From Nevskia sp. (GTDB lineage Bacteria > Pseudomonadota > Gammaproteobacteria > Nevskiales > Nevskiaceae), in NCBI GenBank assembly GCA_019689635.1, contig JADGHB010000008.1, positions 1 through 64,000 of the forward strand: a stretch of DNA of 64,000 bases, given 5' to 3'. The notes beneath the pieces are model-generated. The model saw only the letters and a program-made list of their open reading frames with translations. It was not told the origin of the DNA and made no database searches. Shown here in pieces: positions 1 through 9,287 of the stretch (positions are counted from its first letter, which is position 1; the number at the start of each line of letters is the position of its first letter). The position numbers were made by a program, and so were the translations under genes.

Positions 1-9
1 GGCGCACCT

Positions 10-176
10 CGCGATTGAGAGGACGGCACCAGCATCGCCGTGAGCGGACGCGCGCCTCCCGCTGTAGGCTCGGCATCCTGCCTCGCCAACAGCCCGGCCT
101 CGGGCTCCTGCCCTCGGCGCGGACCTGCGGTCCGCCCCATTGCGCTACGCGCAAACACCGTGTCGGCGCGCTCACG
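10..176. repeat. Left copy of a 167-bp inverted repeat flanking the H4MPT genes
   Basis: This stretch matches the reverse complement of 9283-9449. By eye about 158 of 167 positions agree, and 55-176 agree without a mismatch. It starts at the stop codon of the leftward ATP-grasp gene (stop at 172-174) and continues into downstream sequence. It contains several short hairpins: TTGCGC/GCGCAA at 140-154, GCGGACC/GGTCCGC at 119-135, AGCCCG/CGGGCT at 91-106 and GGCA/TGCC at 72-82. It looks like a REP/BIME- or MITE-like intergenic element. No transposase is visible, and the repeat family is not one I can name. Confidence 0.9.
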
Positions 177-1077
177 CGCAACGCCTCGCCGGCGGCAGAT
201 GGCGCGCGAGCAGGTCGTCCGCCAGGATCTGCGCGATGTCCTGCGCGGTCTGGCTTTGCAGACCGCGCCAGGCGGGAATGCCGTTGACCTCGAGCACGGT
301 GAGCCGGCCGTCGCGATCGCGGATGAGATCGACGCCGGCGTAGTCCAGACCCAGCGCCGCCGCCGCGCGCTCGGCGTACTCGTGCAGGAGGGGATCGTCC
401 GGCGCCGGTCGGCAGCGCGCGCCTTGCGCCACGTTGTGGATCCAGCCGCGCCCGCGCCGCGTCATGGCGGCGCGCGCCGCGCCGTTCACCACCAGCACCC
501 GATAGTCCTCGCCGCCGTCGGCGCCCGGTCCCACGTAGCGCTGCAGGTGATAGACGCCGCCCACGGCCTCGGGCGGCGGCAGTTCGTGCGGCGCGGCGAT
601 GCGACGCAGACCCGCGCCCTGGGCGCCGAACACCGGCTTGAGCACCAGCTCGTGCCCGCGCGCGCATTCGGCGATCGCACACCGGCGCGCCGCGGCCGGC
701 TCGGCCACCGTCCAGGCCGGCGGCGTGGGCACGCCGGCGCGCGCGAGCACAAAGGCCGTCATGCCCTTGTTGACCGCCAGCTCCAGCGCTCGCGGCGGGT
801 TGTAGACCGGCACGCCCAGGCTCTTGAGCGCGTGCAGCACTTCCAGGCGCAGCACGATTTCCTCCAGGCTGCCGGCCGAGATGCCGCGCACGAAGGCGGC
901 CCGCGGCAAGCGGCGCGCGAAGCCGGGGATGCGCAGGCCGTGCGGCGCCGCGGCGTCGAAGCCGCAGTCGCGCAGCGGCACGCGCCGCGCCGCCACGCCG
1001 CGCGCGGCGAACGCGCGCCGTAGGCGCCGGCTGTGCCAGCCCGGCGTGTCGGCGAAGATCACCACCGGCGCGTTCAT
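172..1077 (-). CDS. RimK-like ATP-grasp ligase of the H4MPT/methylofuran cluster
   Basis: 301-residue ATP-grasp protein, last gene of the leftward H4MPT operon. Visible features are an ATP-binding stretch (ELVLKPVFGAQGAG), a late DYAGVDLI segment and the metal-binding VLEVNGIPAWRG motif typical of RimK-type amino-acid ligases. Family members add glutamate or similar residues to peptides or cofactors. Next to mch and mtdB, a role in glutamylating H4MPT or methylofuran is plausible, but the acceptor is inferred. The ATG overlaps the mch stop by 4 nt (ATGA), which fixes the start and implies translational coupling. The stop lies at the inner edge of the left inverted repeat. Confidence 0.85.
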   Translation of the reverse strand: MNAPVVIFADTPGWHSRRLRRAFAARGVAARRVPLRDCGFDAAAPHGLRIPGFARRLPRAAFVRGISAGSLEEIVLRLEVLHALKSLGVPVYNPPRALELAVNKGMTAFVLARAGVPTPPAWTVAEPAAARRCAIAECARGHELVLKPVFGAQGAGLRRIAAPHELPPPEAVGGVYHLQRYVGPGADGGEDYRVLVVNGAARAAMTRRGRGWIHNVAQGARCRPAPDDPLLHEYAERAAAALGLDYAGVDLIRDRDGRLTVLEVNGIPAWRGLQSQTAQDIAQILADDLLARHLPPARRCA

Positions 1078-2060
1078 GCGAAGGAGCGCTCCAAAAGTTC
1101 GGGGGCCAGACGTCCGGCGCGGAACGTGCGCCCGTCCTCCAGCGCGGTCACCGCCACCTGGGCCGGCGCGAACAGCAGCGGATCGATCTTGTAGAAATCG
1201 CCGCCGGCGGCGCGGAACACCTCGCCAAACGGCGCACCGTAGTCCTTGGAAGCCGAGCTGGGCAGTTTTTGCGCGAGCGCTTCGGCCTGCGCCGCCGCGC
1301 CGGTCACGTACAGATGGACGCGGCCGCCGAAGAGGATGGCGTCGTTGGTGCGACCCATGGCCGCCAGAGTGTCGGGCGCCGGCGGCGGCAGCGGCGCGCT
1401 GCCCAGCCCGTCCGTCACGCGCTTGAGATCGAAACCCAGATAATGCGCCTTGTGCAGCGCCACTTCGAGCACGCGCGCCGCGATCTGGGTGACGCCGGCG
1501 AGGCTGCGCGTGGGCGTGAGGATCACGGTGAGCCGCTCGAGCGGGACCTCGCACTGGGCGGCCACGCGCTCGAGCAGGGCATCGGGCGGAACGCGATCGG
1601 TTTCCAGCACCAGGCAGGCGGATGCGGCGCGGTCGCGGTAGCCGAGTTCGGCGAACAGCGCCTCGCGCGCCGCCAACGCCCGCGCCGGGCCCGAGCCCAT
1701 GGCGAAGTATTTGTCCTTGCCTTCGCCGTGGCTGAGACTCCAGCCCGCGTACTGGCTGCCTAGGCAGGCCAGCACCGGCTGGGCGCCGTGCACCAGCAAC
1801 TCGAAAGGCCAATCCGGATGGGCACCGCCGGTGACCAGCGCCACGCGCCCCAAGCCGCCCATGCAGATCTCGGCGATGCGCCGTCCCGCCTCGATCCCGC
1901 CGACCGCCTCGATGCCGGCATCGATCAGCCGGGCGCCGCCGGCGCTGCGCCGCACCGCGATGCGCAAGGCGTCCGCCTGGGCGGCCAGCGCTTCCACCAA
2001 GGGCGCGGCCAGGGCGTTGACGCTCACCGTCGGTAGCGGCGATTCCGCCCGGGCATTCAT
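1074..2060 (-). CDS. mch: Methenyltetrahydromethanopterin cyclohydrolase
   Basis: 328 residues, the usual length for Mch. The enzyme interconverts methenyl-H4MPT and 5-formyl-H4MPT in the cytoplasm, between MtdB and the Fhc complex. Family-typical stretches are EICMGGLG, the long central part with SLSHGEGKDKYFAMGSGPAR, and FGGRVHLYV near the C-terminus. It overlaps the preceding ATP-grasp gene by 4 nt and the following RimK-like gene by 4 nt. The start at 2060 is chosen from this coupling. Archaeal homologues exist, but in bacteria this gene marks formaldehyde oxidation through H4MPT. Confidence 0.95.
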   Translation of the reverse strand: MNARAESPLPTVSVNALAAPLVEALAAQADALRIAVRRSAGGARLIDAGIEAVGGIEAGRRIAEICMGGLGRVALVTGGAHPDWPFELLVHGAQPVLACLGSQYAGWSLSHGEGKDKYFAMGSGPARALAAREALFAELGYRDRAASACLVLETDRVPPDALLERVAAQCEVPLERLTVILTPTRSLAGVTQIAARVLEVALHKAHYLGFDLKRVTDGLGSAPLPPPAPDTLAAMGRTNDAILFGGRVHLYVTGAAAQAEALAQKLPSSASKDYGAPFGEVFRAAGGDFYKIDPLLFAPAQVAVTALEDGRTFRAGRLAPELLERSFA

Positions 2061-3220
2061 GCCGACACCCTCGCCACCGCGCCCGCGCGCAGGCGCGGCC
2101 GCGGCTCGTGCCCAAGGCGCGCGAGCGCGGCGAGCAGTCGCAGCCGTGCGCGGCGCACCCGTGCCACGGCGCCTGGCGCCGTGCGCGCCGTCGCGTGCAC
2201 CGTGCACAAGGGCCGCCGCGCGCCCACCCGCGTGCCGGCGCTCGGCACGTCGCGCGCCTGTCGCGGCCAGGCAAAGTCGCGAGGCACGCGCAGCGCGCGC
2301 TCGGCATAGACCACGGCCAGCGCCCGCACGCCGGACGGCTCGGACCAGGCGGGCGGCAGGCGGCCCGCGCACGCCTGGAGATGGGCGCGCAAGAGCGGCG
2401 GCGCCGGCGGGCGATCCCACAGTTCCAGCGTGGCGGTGGGCCGCGGGTTGAGCTCCAGGAGCCGGAAACCCGCGGCGGCGGCGATGAAGTCCAAACCGTT
2501 GAGTCCGCGCAAGCCCAGACGCGCCGTGAGCGCCGCCGCCGCCGCCTGGGCCTGCGCGCGCGCGGCGGGCGGCGGCAGGGCCTGCACCGCGCCGGACCAG
2601 GCCCACGGGCCGGGCGCGGCACGCGGCGCGGGCAGCAGGCGGTTGAAGCCGATGGCGCGCACGCGCGCGCCGTCGGCCAGAAACAAAAACGAATACGCCG
2701 GGCCTTGGACGTGGCGCTGGAAATACCGCGCGGCGTCGGCGCGCGCCGCGCCGGCACACTGCACGTGCCAGCCGCCGGCGGCCCCCGCGCGTTTGGCGAG
2801 CCAGCCCGACGCGGCGGCGGGAGGATCGAAGGAGATTTCGGGATGATCGATGCCCAGCGCGTCCAACAGGGCGAAAAAACGTCGCGGATCGCAGGCCAGC
2901 TCCCAAACCGCGGGGTCGTTGCCGCACAAGCGATGCCGCGCCGCCGCGTGCGCGAGCAGCGCCGGCTGCGCTTCGAAACCGGAACCGGGAACGAGCCGCG
3001 CCGGCGGCAAGCGCTCCAGCGCGGCGGCGAGTGCCAGGGGGGCGAAGCCTCCGTCCGGCGCGAGCGGCACGCGCACGCAGTGCCGCGCGGCTCGGCGCGT
3101 GTCCGCGTCGGCGAAGGCGTCCACCGCCACGACCGCAAGCCGCGCGCGGCGCGCGGCGCGCACCAGCGCCCGCGCGCTGGTGGCCACGATCAGACAGGGT
3201 TCGGTCCCCATGCGGCTCAT
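2057..3220 (-). CDS. ATP-grasp ligase of the H4MPT/methylofuran cluster
   Basis: 387-residue ATP-grasp protein of a different subfamily from the RimK-like gene. It shows an N-terminal pre-ATP-grasp region with GSGFEAQPALL and LCGNDP, then LNGLDFIAAA and LLELNPRPTATLEL, where the ENPRP-like motif is the Mg-ATP site. It resembles the PylC/MfnD-like group, and MfnD joins glutamate to tyramine in methanofuran synthesis. A role in methylofuran or H4MPT side-chain assembly is inferred from that and from its place between mtdB and mch. The ATG at 3220 overlaps the mtdB stop (ATGA); an internal ATG at 3211 is the alternative. Confidence 0.8.
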   Translation of the reverse strand: MSRMGTEPCLIVATSARALVRAARRARLAVVAVDAFADADTRRAARHCVRVPLAPDGGFAPLALAAALERLPPARLVPGSGFEAQPALLAHAAARHRLCGNDPAVWELACDPRRFFALLDALGIDHPEISFDPPAAASGWLAKRAGAAGGWHVQCAGAARADAARYFQRHVQGPAYSFLFLADGARVRAIGFNRLLPAPRAAPGPWAWSGAVQALPPPAARAQAQAAAAALTARLGLRGLNGLDFIAAAAGFRLLELNPRPTATLELWDRPPAPPLLRAHLQACAGRLPPAWSEPSGVRALAVVYAERALRVPRDFAWPRQARDVPSAGTRVGARRPLCTVHATARTAPGAVARVRRARLRLLAALARLGHEPRPRLRAGAVARVSA

Positions 3221-4125
3221 CCTCGCTGCCGCCGCGCTTCTTCGAGGCATTCCACGAAACCGAAATACCGGGGCTGCTCGGTTTCGCGCAGTTGCCGCAG
3301 CAGCGCCTGCTCGGTTTTGTACTTGACGTTGCCGATGGCCAGCGCGCCGATGCCCACCGCGGCGCTGCCGGGCAAACCCAGAGGCCTGGCGTCGTCCTTG
3401 ACCGCCACCGACTCGATCCCCTCCGGGGGCACGGCGTTGACGTCGGCGGCGACGAGCAGGTGCGCACCGGAGGTTTCCAGCTCGCGGCGCGAGAGCACCT
3501 GCACGCCGGCCTTGGCCACCGCCAGCACGACCTCGCTCTGCGCCAGCGCCCGGGCACGCTGCTGCGCATCGCCGCTGTGCAGCGGCGTGCAGCGCACGCC
3601 GAAGCGCCTGGCGAGGGCGTCGCTCGCGGCGCGCGCCGCGGCTTCCCCGCTGTGGCTGCCCAGGAACACCTGCGCCCCGGCCTGCGCGGCCAGCGTGCTG
3701 ACCAGCAGGCCCACCGGCCCGGTGCCGCCCAGCACCAAAACCCGACAGGCGGACAAGCCGCGCTGGAAGACGCGTTCCAGGGCTTGCTCCACTTTGGCGA
3801 TCATGGCGCCGGCGGTGGTGTAGGCGCCGCTGGGATCGGCGAAGACCGAGACTTCGAAGGGCGGCACCATGGCGGAGCGCGCGGCCTGGAGCATGTCGGC
3901 GGCGAGCAGCGCATCGCGGCCGCCGATGAACAGCGCCGTGCGCCGCACGCCGCGCGGACCGCGCGAGAAGATCGCATCCTGGGTGAACGCGGCGATGTCG
4001 TCCAGGCCGACGCCCGCGTAGGGAATGACGGCGTCCCAACCGGCGTCGTAGGCCATGTTCACGTCGAAAGGGCTCACCCGCGCCCCCGGCGTGGCGAAGT
4101 GCAGCAAGTAAGGCGGCTGTTCCAT
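3217..4125 (-). CDS. mtdB: NAD(P)-dependent methylene-H4MPT dehydrogenase
   Basis: 302 residues. MtdB oxidises methylene-H4MPT to methenyl-H4MPT with NAD(P)+, the first redox step after formaldehyde condenses with H4MPT. The N-terminal half has the family segment SPFDVNMAYDAGWD, and the Rossmann dinucleotide motif is VLVLGGTGPVGLLVS at about residues 129-143. The C-terminus keeps PLGLPGSAAVGIGALAIGNVKYKTE. It follows beta-RFAP synthase by 57 nt and overlaps the next ATP-grasp gene by 4 nt. MtdB, rather than the NADP-specific MtdA, is chosen from overall resemblance and the mch linkage. Confidence 0.93.
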   Translation of the reverse strand: MEQPPYLLHFATPGARVSPFDVNMAYDAGWDAVIPYAGVGLDDIAAFTQDAIFSRGPRGVRRTALFIGGRDALLAADMLQAARSAMVPPFEVSVFADPSGAYTTAGAMIAKVEQALERVFQRGLSACRVLVLGGTGPVGLLVSTLAAQAGAQVFLGSHSGEAAARAASDALARRFGVRCTPLHSGDAQQRARALAQSEVVLAVAKAGVQVLSRRELETSGAHLLVAADVNAVPPEGIESVAVKDDARPLGLPGSAAVGIGALAIGNVKYKTEQALLRQLRETEQPRYFGFVECLEEARRQRG

Positions 4126-4182
4126 GGGTCGTTCGGGGGTCGTTTGGGGGTTGCTCGCGTTTCGTTGACCGGGCAGCGGGGA

Positions 4183-5211
4183 CTAGGCGCTCAGCGGCGC
4201 GCCTTGCGAGCGGCGCGCAGCCGCGGTGGCGTGGATCGCGGCGCCGGCATTGCGGGTGGCGCTCAAGACATAACGCAGCGCCGCGTCCGGGACGGCGGCC
4301 GCAACGGCGCGCACCAGCGTCTCGGCCTGCGCGTGGTCGGCGGCCAGGGCAAAACCGGTGGGCCCCCACGAGGACTGACCCACCGCCGCCGCGCCGTGCT
4401 CGCGCAGCCAGGCGAGCGCGCGCGCGACCGCCGGACTGCGGTAGCGCCGGCCGCCTTGAGCGGGCGCGAAGTAATCGCCGACGCGATCCTGCAAGCGCGT
4501 CAGGCCGGCGCCGAAGGCGCCGAGATCGCCTTCGGCGGCCGCGGGCAGGATTTCCATCAAGACCAGACGGCTGAGGGCCTCCGCCTCGGCCGCGGCAGAC
4601 GGCGCCAGTGCGGCGAAAGCGGCGCTTTCTTCCGCGCCGCTCAAACCCTGACGGCGGTCGTCGAAGATCAAAATCCAGGTCCAGGCCGCGGGCAGGGGCA
4701 GCCGCGCGACGATCGGCGGAGGGTTCGTCGCCTCCGCGCGGCGTCCGCCGTCCACGATCAGCCCGCCCTGCTCGAAAGCGCCCAGACCGATGGCCGAGCG
4801 GCGTCCGCGTTCGAGCCGGTGGGCCAGCTCGCGCGCGTCCAGCGCCAATCCGTAGAGCCGTGCCAGCGCGGTGCCGACCGCCAGCGCGAGCTGGGTGCCG
4901 GCGCCCAGACCGGCGTGTTCGGGCAAGGCTTGCTCGAGGTGCAAGACCACGCCGCCGTGCAAGCCGAGTTGGGCGCGCAGGCGCTCGGCGTAGGCCGCGG
5001 CGCGCGGCGCACCGGGCCCGTGCGCCACGACCTGCGGCGCGCGCTGCGCGCGCAAGCGCGTGCACGGCGTCTCGAGGGCCACGCCGATCGAACCGTAGCG
5101 TCGAGCGCCGGCGCTCAAATCGACGAAACCGAAATGCAGCCGCGCCGGCGCCTCGATACTCACCTCGGCGATCGGCGCGGAATGGCGGATTTCATGATCG
5201 GGGATGCGCAT
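4183..5211 (-). CDS. Beta-ribofuranosylaminobenzene 5'-phosphate synthase
   Basis: GHMP-kinase-superfamily protein of about 342 residues that makes the ribofuranosyl-aminobenzene phosphate precursor of H4MPT from PRPP and 4-hydroxybenzoate or 4-aminobenzoate. Visible motifs are APARLHFGFVDLS near the N-terminus, the glycine-rich PEHAGLGAGTQLALAVG and, late, GQSSWGPTGFAL. It heads the leftward operon. The start is uncertain: ATG 5211 (MRIPDHE) is chosen, while ATGs at 5223 and 5280 are in frame. The 276 nt up to fhcB hold the divergent promoters, but I could not pick a clean -35/-10 pair. Confidence 0.88.
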   Translation of the reverse strand: MRIPDHEIRHSAPIAEVSIEAPARLHFGFVDLSAGARRYGSIGVALETPCTRLRAQRAPQVVAHGPGAPRAAAYAERLRAQLGLHGGVVLHLEQALPEHAGLGAGTQLALAVGTALARLYGLALDARELAHRLERGRRSAIGLGAFEQGGLIVDGGRRAEATNPPPIVARLPLPAAWTWILIFDDRRQGLSGAEESAAFAALAPSAAAEAEALSRLVLMEILPAAAEGDLGAFGAGLTRLQDRVGDYFAPAQGGRRYRSPAVARALAWLREHGAAAVGQSSWGPTGFALAADHAQAETLVRAVAAAVPDAALRYVLSATRNAGAAIHATAAARRSQGAPLSA

Positions 5212-5487
5212 AACCGGCGACATTGGGGTCACAGGCTGGCCAGCAAGGGCTGTGCCGTCAATGTGCATTCGGAAAATCAATCAGCTACGACCAGCCGCGC
5301 GATGCGCTGTGGCATTTTTATCCCGCCGCTGGCGCGCATAGGCAACGCTCGCGCCTGGCACGTCAGGGCAAGCCGGCGAGAAAACCTCCGGCGACGCGGG
5401 TTTGCGCATGCGCTCCCCACTGGCACGGAACATGTGAACGAGCTCAACGCCCCGCGAATGCCTCACCGAAAACCATCGCCGATCGAC

Positions 5488-6714
5488 ATGAATCAGGCCC
5501 TGACCTGCCCTTTTTGCGGCCTTTTGTGCGACGACCTCGGCGTGGAATCGCGCGCTGGCCGGGCCGAGGTGACGGCGGCCGGCTGCGCGCAGGCGCGCGC
5601 GCTGTTCCCCGTCCCGCCCCAAGCCCAGGCGCGCATCGACGGACAGGCGGCGGACTGGCGCGCCGCCGCGAAGGCCGCCGCCGAGCGCCTGGCGGCGGCG
5701 CGGCGGCCCTCGATCGCCGGTCTGGGCTGCGATCTTGCCGGCGTGCGCGCCGCGCTCATGCTCGCCGAGCGCTGCGACGCACGGGTCGAACATCGGCACG
5801 GCGCGGCGCTGGCCCAGGAGCTGCGCGCCACGCGGCGCGGCGGTTCCCTGCGCACCACGCTTTCCGAGCTGCGCAACCGGGCCGACTGCGTGCTGTTCGC
5901 CGGCACGCGGGCGGCGGCCCATCCGCGTTTTTTCGAGCGCTGCATCGAGCCGCGCGAAGGCTTGTTCGGTGCGCGGCAGCGGCGGCTGATCCTGATCGGC
6001 GAGGCGGCGCAGACCGCGCCCGAGAGCGCGGCGCTCGAACACGCGCTGGCCTTTCCCAACGCGCATCTGGCCGAGGCGGTGCAACTGCTGCGCGCCCGGC
6101 TCGCCGGCCGGCGGCTCGACGCGCGGCACTGGCACGGCATCCCGATCGAACGCTTCGATGCGCTCGCCGCCGTGCTGCGCGCGGCGCATTACGGCGTGGC
6201 GGTGTGGGACGCCGCCGAACTTAAGCCCCCGCACGCCGAACTGGCGCTGCGCGCGCTCTACGATCTGGTCGCCGAACTCAACCGCGACACGCGCTGGGCG
6301 GCGCTACCGCTGGGCGGCAACGACGGTGCCGCCGGCGCGGCGGCGGTGTGCACCTGGCTCGCCGGCCGGCCGCCGCCGCTGCGCTACGTGCACGGCGCGC
6401 CGCAGGACGCGCTGAACGCCGACGCGACGGATCTGGTGATCTGGATCAGCGCCTTCGATCCGCAGGCGGCGCCGCCGCCGGACGTGCCGGCCGTGGTCCT
6501 GGCCCGCGCCGACTGGCGCGGTGGCGCCGCGCCCGCGATCTTCATCCCCGTGGCCGTGCCCGGCGTGCAGCGTCCGGGCGCCCTCGTGCGCCTGGACGAA
6601 GTGCCCTGCCTGCCGCTGGCCGCGCCCGCGCCCGCCGATCTGCCCGGTGTGGCCGACGTGCTCGACGCCGTGCGCGCCGGCCTGGCGGGAAGGAGCGCCC
6701 ATGCTGCGGCTTGA
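5488..6714 (+). CDS. fhcB: Formyltransferase/hydrolase complex subunit B
   Basis: 408 residues, related to subunit B of formylmethanofuran dehydrogenase (FwdB/FmdB). In bacterial methylotrophs the Fhc complex is a hydrolase and FhcB is a reduced homologue without redox activity. The N-terminus keeps TCPFCGLLCDDL, and the C-terminal part has YVHGAPQDALNADATDLVIW. It opens the rightward operon. Its stop overlaps fhcA by 14 nt, a tight coupling. ATG 5488 is chosen because the CPFCG motif normally lies close to the N-terminus; 5458 is an in-frame alternative, and neither start has a clear Shine-Dalgarno. Confidence 0.92.
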   Translation: MNQALTCPFCGLLCDDLGVESRAGRAEVTAAGCAQARALFPVPPQAQARIDGQAADWRAAAKAAAERLAAARRPSIAGLGCDLAGVRAALMLAERCDARVEHRHGAALAQELRATRRGGSLRTTLSELRNRADCVLFAGTRAAAHPRFFERCIEPREGLFGARQRRLILIGEAAQTAPESAALEHALAFPNAHLAEAVQLLRARLAGRRLDARHWHGIPIERFDALAAVLRAAHYGVAVWDAAELKPPHAELALRALYDLVAELNRDTRWAALPLGGNDGAAGAAAVCTWLAGRPPPLRYVHGAPQDALNADATDLVIWISAFDPQAAPPPDVPAVVLARADWRGGAAPAIFIPVAVPGVQRPGALVRLDEVPCLPLAAPAPADLPGVADVLDAVRAGLAGRSAHAAA

Positions 6715-8374
6715 CCGCGCGCGCGTCTACGACCCCGTGCAGGGCTGGCGTGGGCAGTCGCGCTCGCTGTTCATCGAAAACGGACGCATGGTGGCCGATC
6801 CCGGCCCGCAAGCGACGGTCGAGCGAGTCATCGACCTCGAAGACGCCGTGGTCATGGCCGGCGGAATCGACATCCACAGCCACATCGGCAGCGGCAAGGT
6901 CAACCTCGCCCGCACCTTGATGCCGCACGATCACGCGCGCACCGAGCGCGCCGCCGCGCTGGAGAACGGCGCCTGGCGCCATGGCGGCAGCGGACAGGCC
7001 ACGCCCACCAGCTGGATCGCCGGCTACCGTTACGCGGAGATGGGCTACACCGCGGCCTTCGAGCCGGCCATGCTGCCGGTCAATGCGCGCGCCACTCATT
7101 ACACCCTCGCCGACACGCCGGTGATCGACAAGGGCGCCTATGTCCTGCTCGGCAACGACGATCTGTTCCTGCGTCTGCTGGCCCGCGGTGCCGAACCGCA
7201 GCGGCTGGCCGACTACGTGGCCTGGATGCTGGCGCGCACCCGGTCGCTGGCGGTCAAGGTGGTCAATCCCGGCGGGATCTCCGCCTTCAAGTTCAACCAG
7301 CGCGCGCTCGACCTCGACCAAGCGCACGCCTATTACGGCGTGACGCCGCGCCAGGTGCTGCGCGCCCTGGCGCGCGCGGTGCACGACCTCGGCGTGCCGC
7401 ATCCGCTGCACGTGCACACCAGCAACCTCGGCGTGCCCGGCAACGTCGCCACCACGCTCGCGACCATGGAAGCGGCCGAGGGCCTGCCCTTGCACCTGAC
7501 CCACGTGCAGTTCCACAGCTATGGCAAGGAGGGCCCGCGCGGCTTTTCCTCCGCCGCCGAGGCGATCGCCGAAGCGGTCAACCGGCAGCCCAACCTCTCC
7601 ATCGACGTGGGGCAGGTGATGTTCGGCCAGACCGCCACCGCCTCCGGCGACACCATGGCCCAGTACGCCAATCGCCGCCACGCCCATCCGCACGCCTGGA
7701 CCTGCATCGACATCGAATGCGAAGCCGGCTGCGGCGTGGTGCCGTTCCGTTATCGCGACCGCAACTTCGTGCACGCCCTGCAGTGGGCGATCGGCCTGGA
7801 ACTGTTTTTGCGCGTGCGCGACCCCTGGCGCATCTTCCTCACCACCGACCATCCCAACGGCGCGCCTTATACGGTTTATCCGCAGCTCATGCGCCTGTTG
7901 ATGGATCGCGGCTACCGCAATCGCATGCTCGATGCCGTGCATCCCGAAGTCGCCGCGCACAGCGCCTTGCGCGGCCTGGACCGGGAATACACGCTGGAGG
8001 AGATCGCCATCGTCACCCGCGCCGGGCCGGCGCGCTCGCTGGGCCTGCGCGACCGCGGCCATCTGGCCCCGGGCGCGGTGGCGGATCTGGTGGCCTACCG
8101 CGACGATCCCGATCGCGACGCCATGTTCGCGCGCCCCTCGCACGTGTTCAAGGACGGCGAGCTCATCGTCAGGGACGGCCGGCTGCTGGCCGCGCCGCAG
8201 GGCGCCACACTCGCGCTGGAGCCCGAATTCGACGCCGCCATCGAGGCGCAGATTTCCGAGCACTACGCGCGCCACCTGAGCTTGCGCGCCGAGCATCTGG
8301 CGGTCGGCGCGCAGGAACTGGCCGACTACGGCGGTCGCGCGCCGCTGATCCTGCCCTGCACGCGCCATGGCTGA
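6701..8374 (+). CDS. fhcA: Formyltransferase/hydrolase complex subunit A (amidohydrolase)
   Basis: 557 residues, homologous to FwdA/FmdA. The amidohydrolase-fold catalytic subunit hydrolyses formyl-methylofuran to formate. The metal-binding HSH motif is at residues 59-61 (GGIDIHSHIGSGKVN). HVHTSNLG and LHLTHVQFHSYG follow, then a C-terminal FLTTDHPNGAP with the expected late aspartate. A strong GGAAGGAG ribosome-binding site precedes the ATG at 6701. The gene overlaps fhcB by 14 nt and fhcD by 8 nt. Confidence 0.96.
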   Translation: MLRLDRARVYDPVQGWRGQSRSLFIENGRMVADPGPQATVERVIDLEDAVVMAGGIDIHSHIGSGKVNLARTLMPHDHARTERAAALENGAWRHGGSGQATPTSWIAGYRYAEMGYTAAFEPAMLPVNARATHYTLADTPVIDKGAYVLLGNDDLFLRLLARGAEPQRLADYVAWMLARTRSLAVKVVNPGGISAFKFNQRALDLDQAHAYYGVTPRQVLRALARAVHDLGVPHPLHVHTSNLGVPGNVATTLATMEAAEGLPLHLTHVQFHSYGKEGPRGFSSAAEAIAEAVNRQPNLSIDVGQVMFGQTATASGDTMAQYANRRHAHPHAWTCIDIECEAGCGVVPFRYRDRNFVHALQWAIGLELFLRVRDPWRIFLTTDHPNGAPYTVYPQLMRLLMDRGYRNRMLDAVHPEVAAHSALRGLDREYTLEEIAIVTRAGPARSLGLRDRGHLAPGAVADLVAYRDDPDRDAMFARPSHVFKDGELIVRDGRLLAAPQGATLALEPEFDAAIEAQISEHYARHLSLRAEHLAVGAQELADYGGRAPLILPCTRHG

Positions 8375-9287
8375 GTACGTCCGCAACGGCGTGCGCATCG
8401 ACGACACCTTCGCCGAGGCTTTCGGCATGCGCGCCACGCGCCTGCTGGTCACCGCCGACCATCCGCGCTGGGCGCACGCGGCCGCGGCGAGCGCCTGCGG
8501 TTTCGCCACCTCGGTGATCGGCTGCGGCTGCGAAGCGGGCGTGGAAGCGGAACTCGATCCCGCGGCCACCCCGGACGGGCGCCCGGGCGTGGCGCTGCTG
8601 TTGTTCGCCGTCTCGCGCGAAGCGCTGGCCGAACAGGTGGAACGCCGCGTCGGTCAGTGCCTGCTGACTTGCCCCACCACGGCGGTGTACGCCGGGATCG
8701 AGGGCGAGGATCGCATCCCGCTCGGCCGGCGACTGCGCTACTTCGGCGACGGCCATCAGAGGTCCAAAGTCGTGGACGGCCGGCGCCTGTGGCGCATCCC
8801 GGTGATGGAAGGCGAATTCCTGATCGAGGACGACACCGCGGCGGTGCGCGCCATCGGCGGCGGCAATCTGCTGATCCTGGCGCGCACGCGCGAGAGCGCG
8901 CTGCTCGCGGCCGAGTCCGCGGTGGCCGCGGCGCGCGCCGGGCGCGGCGCGATCCTGCCTTTTCCCGGCGGCGTGGTGCGCTCCGGATCCAAAGTCGGCG
9001 CGCGACGCTATCCCAAGCTGGGCGCCAGCACCAACGACGCCTTCTGCCCCAGTTTGCGCGGCTCGACCGACAGCGCGCTCGAGCCGCAGGTGGGCTGCGT
9101 CCTGGAGCTGGTGTTCGACGCGCTGACCGAAGCCGACATGCAAGGCGCCATGCGCGCGGCGCTGGCGGCGATCTGCGCGCGCGGCGGCGCCGGCGGCGTG
9201 CTGCGCGTGAGCGCCGGCAACTACGGCGGCAAGCTCGGCAAGTATCACTTCCACCTGCGCGACATCCTGCCGGAGCAAGACCCGTGA
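8367..9287 (+). CDS. fhcD: Formylmethanofuran-H4MPT formyltransferase subunit
   Basis: 306 residues, homologous to archaeal Ftr. It moves the formyl group from 5-formyl-H4MPT to methylofuran within the Fhc complex. Family segments are VRIDDTFAEAFGMRATRLLVT at the start, CPTTAVYAG, FPGGVVRSGSKVGARRY and, near the end, SAGNYGGKLGKYHFHL. The start overlaps fhcA by 8 nt. Its TGA at 9285-9287 is the point where the right inverted repeat begins, so the tight coupling of the operon is broken here by 172 nt before fhcC. Confidence 0.96.
   Translation: MAEYVRNGVRIDDTFAEAFGMRATRLLVTADHPRWAHAAAASACGFATSVIGCGCEAGVEAELDPAATPDGRPGVALLLFAVSREALAEQVERRVGQCLLTCPTTAVYAGIEGEDRIPLGRRLRYFGDGHQRSKVVDGRRLWRIPVMEGEFLIEDDTAAVRAIGGGNLLILARTRESALLAAESAVAAARAGRGAILPFPGGVVRSGSKVGARRYPKLGASTNDAFCPSLRGSTDSALEPQVGCVLELVFDALTEADMQGAMRAALAAICARGGAGGVLRVSAGNYGGKLGKYHFHLRDILPEQDP

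Noticed and set aside
3031-6714. A 1227-codon open frame on the plus strand that runs into fhcB
   Set aside because: Only 5488-6714 matches a protein family; the rest is antisense to the ATP-grasp, mtdB and RFAP synthase genes and is open because of high GC.
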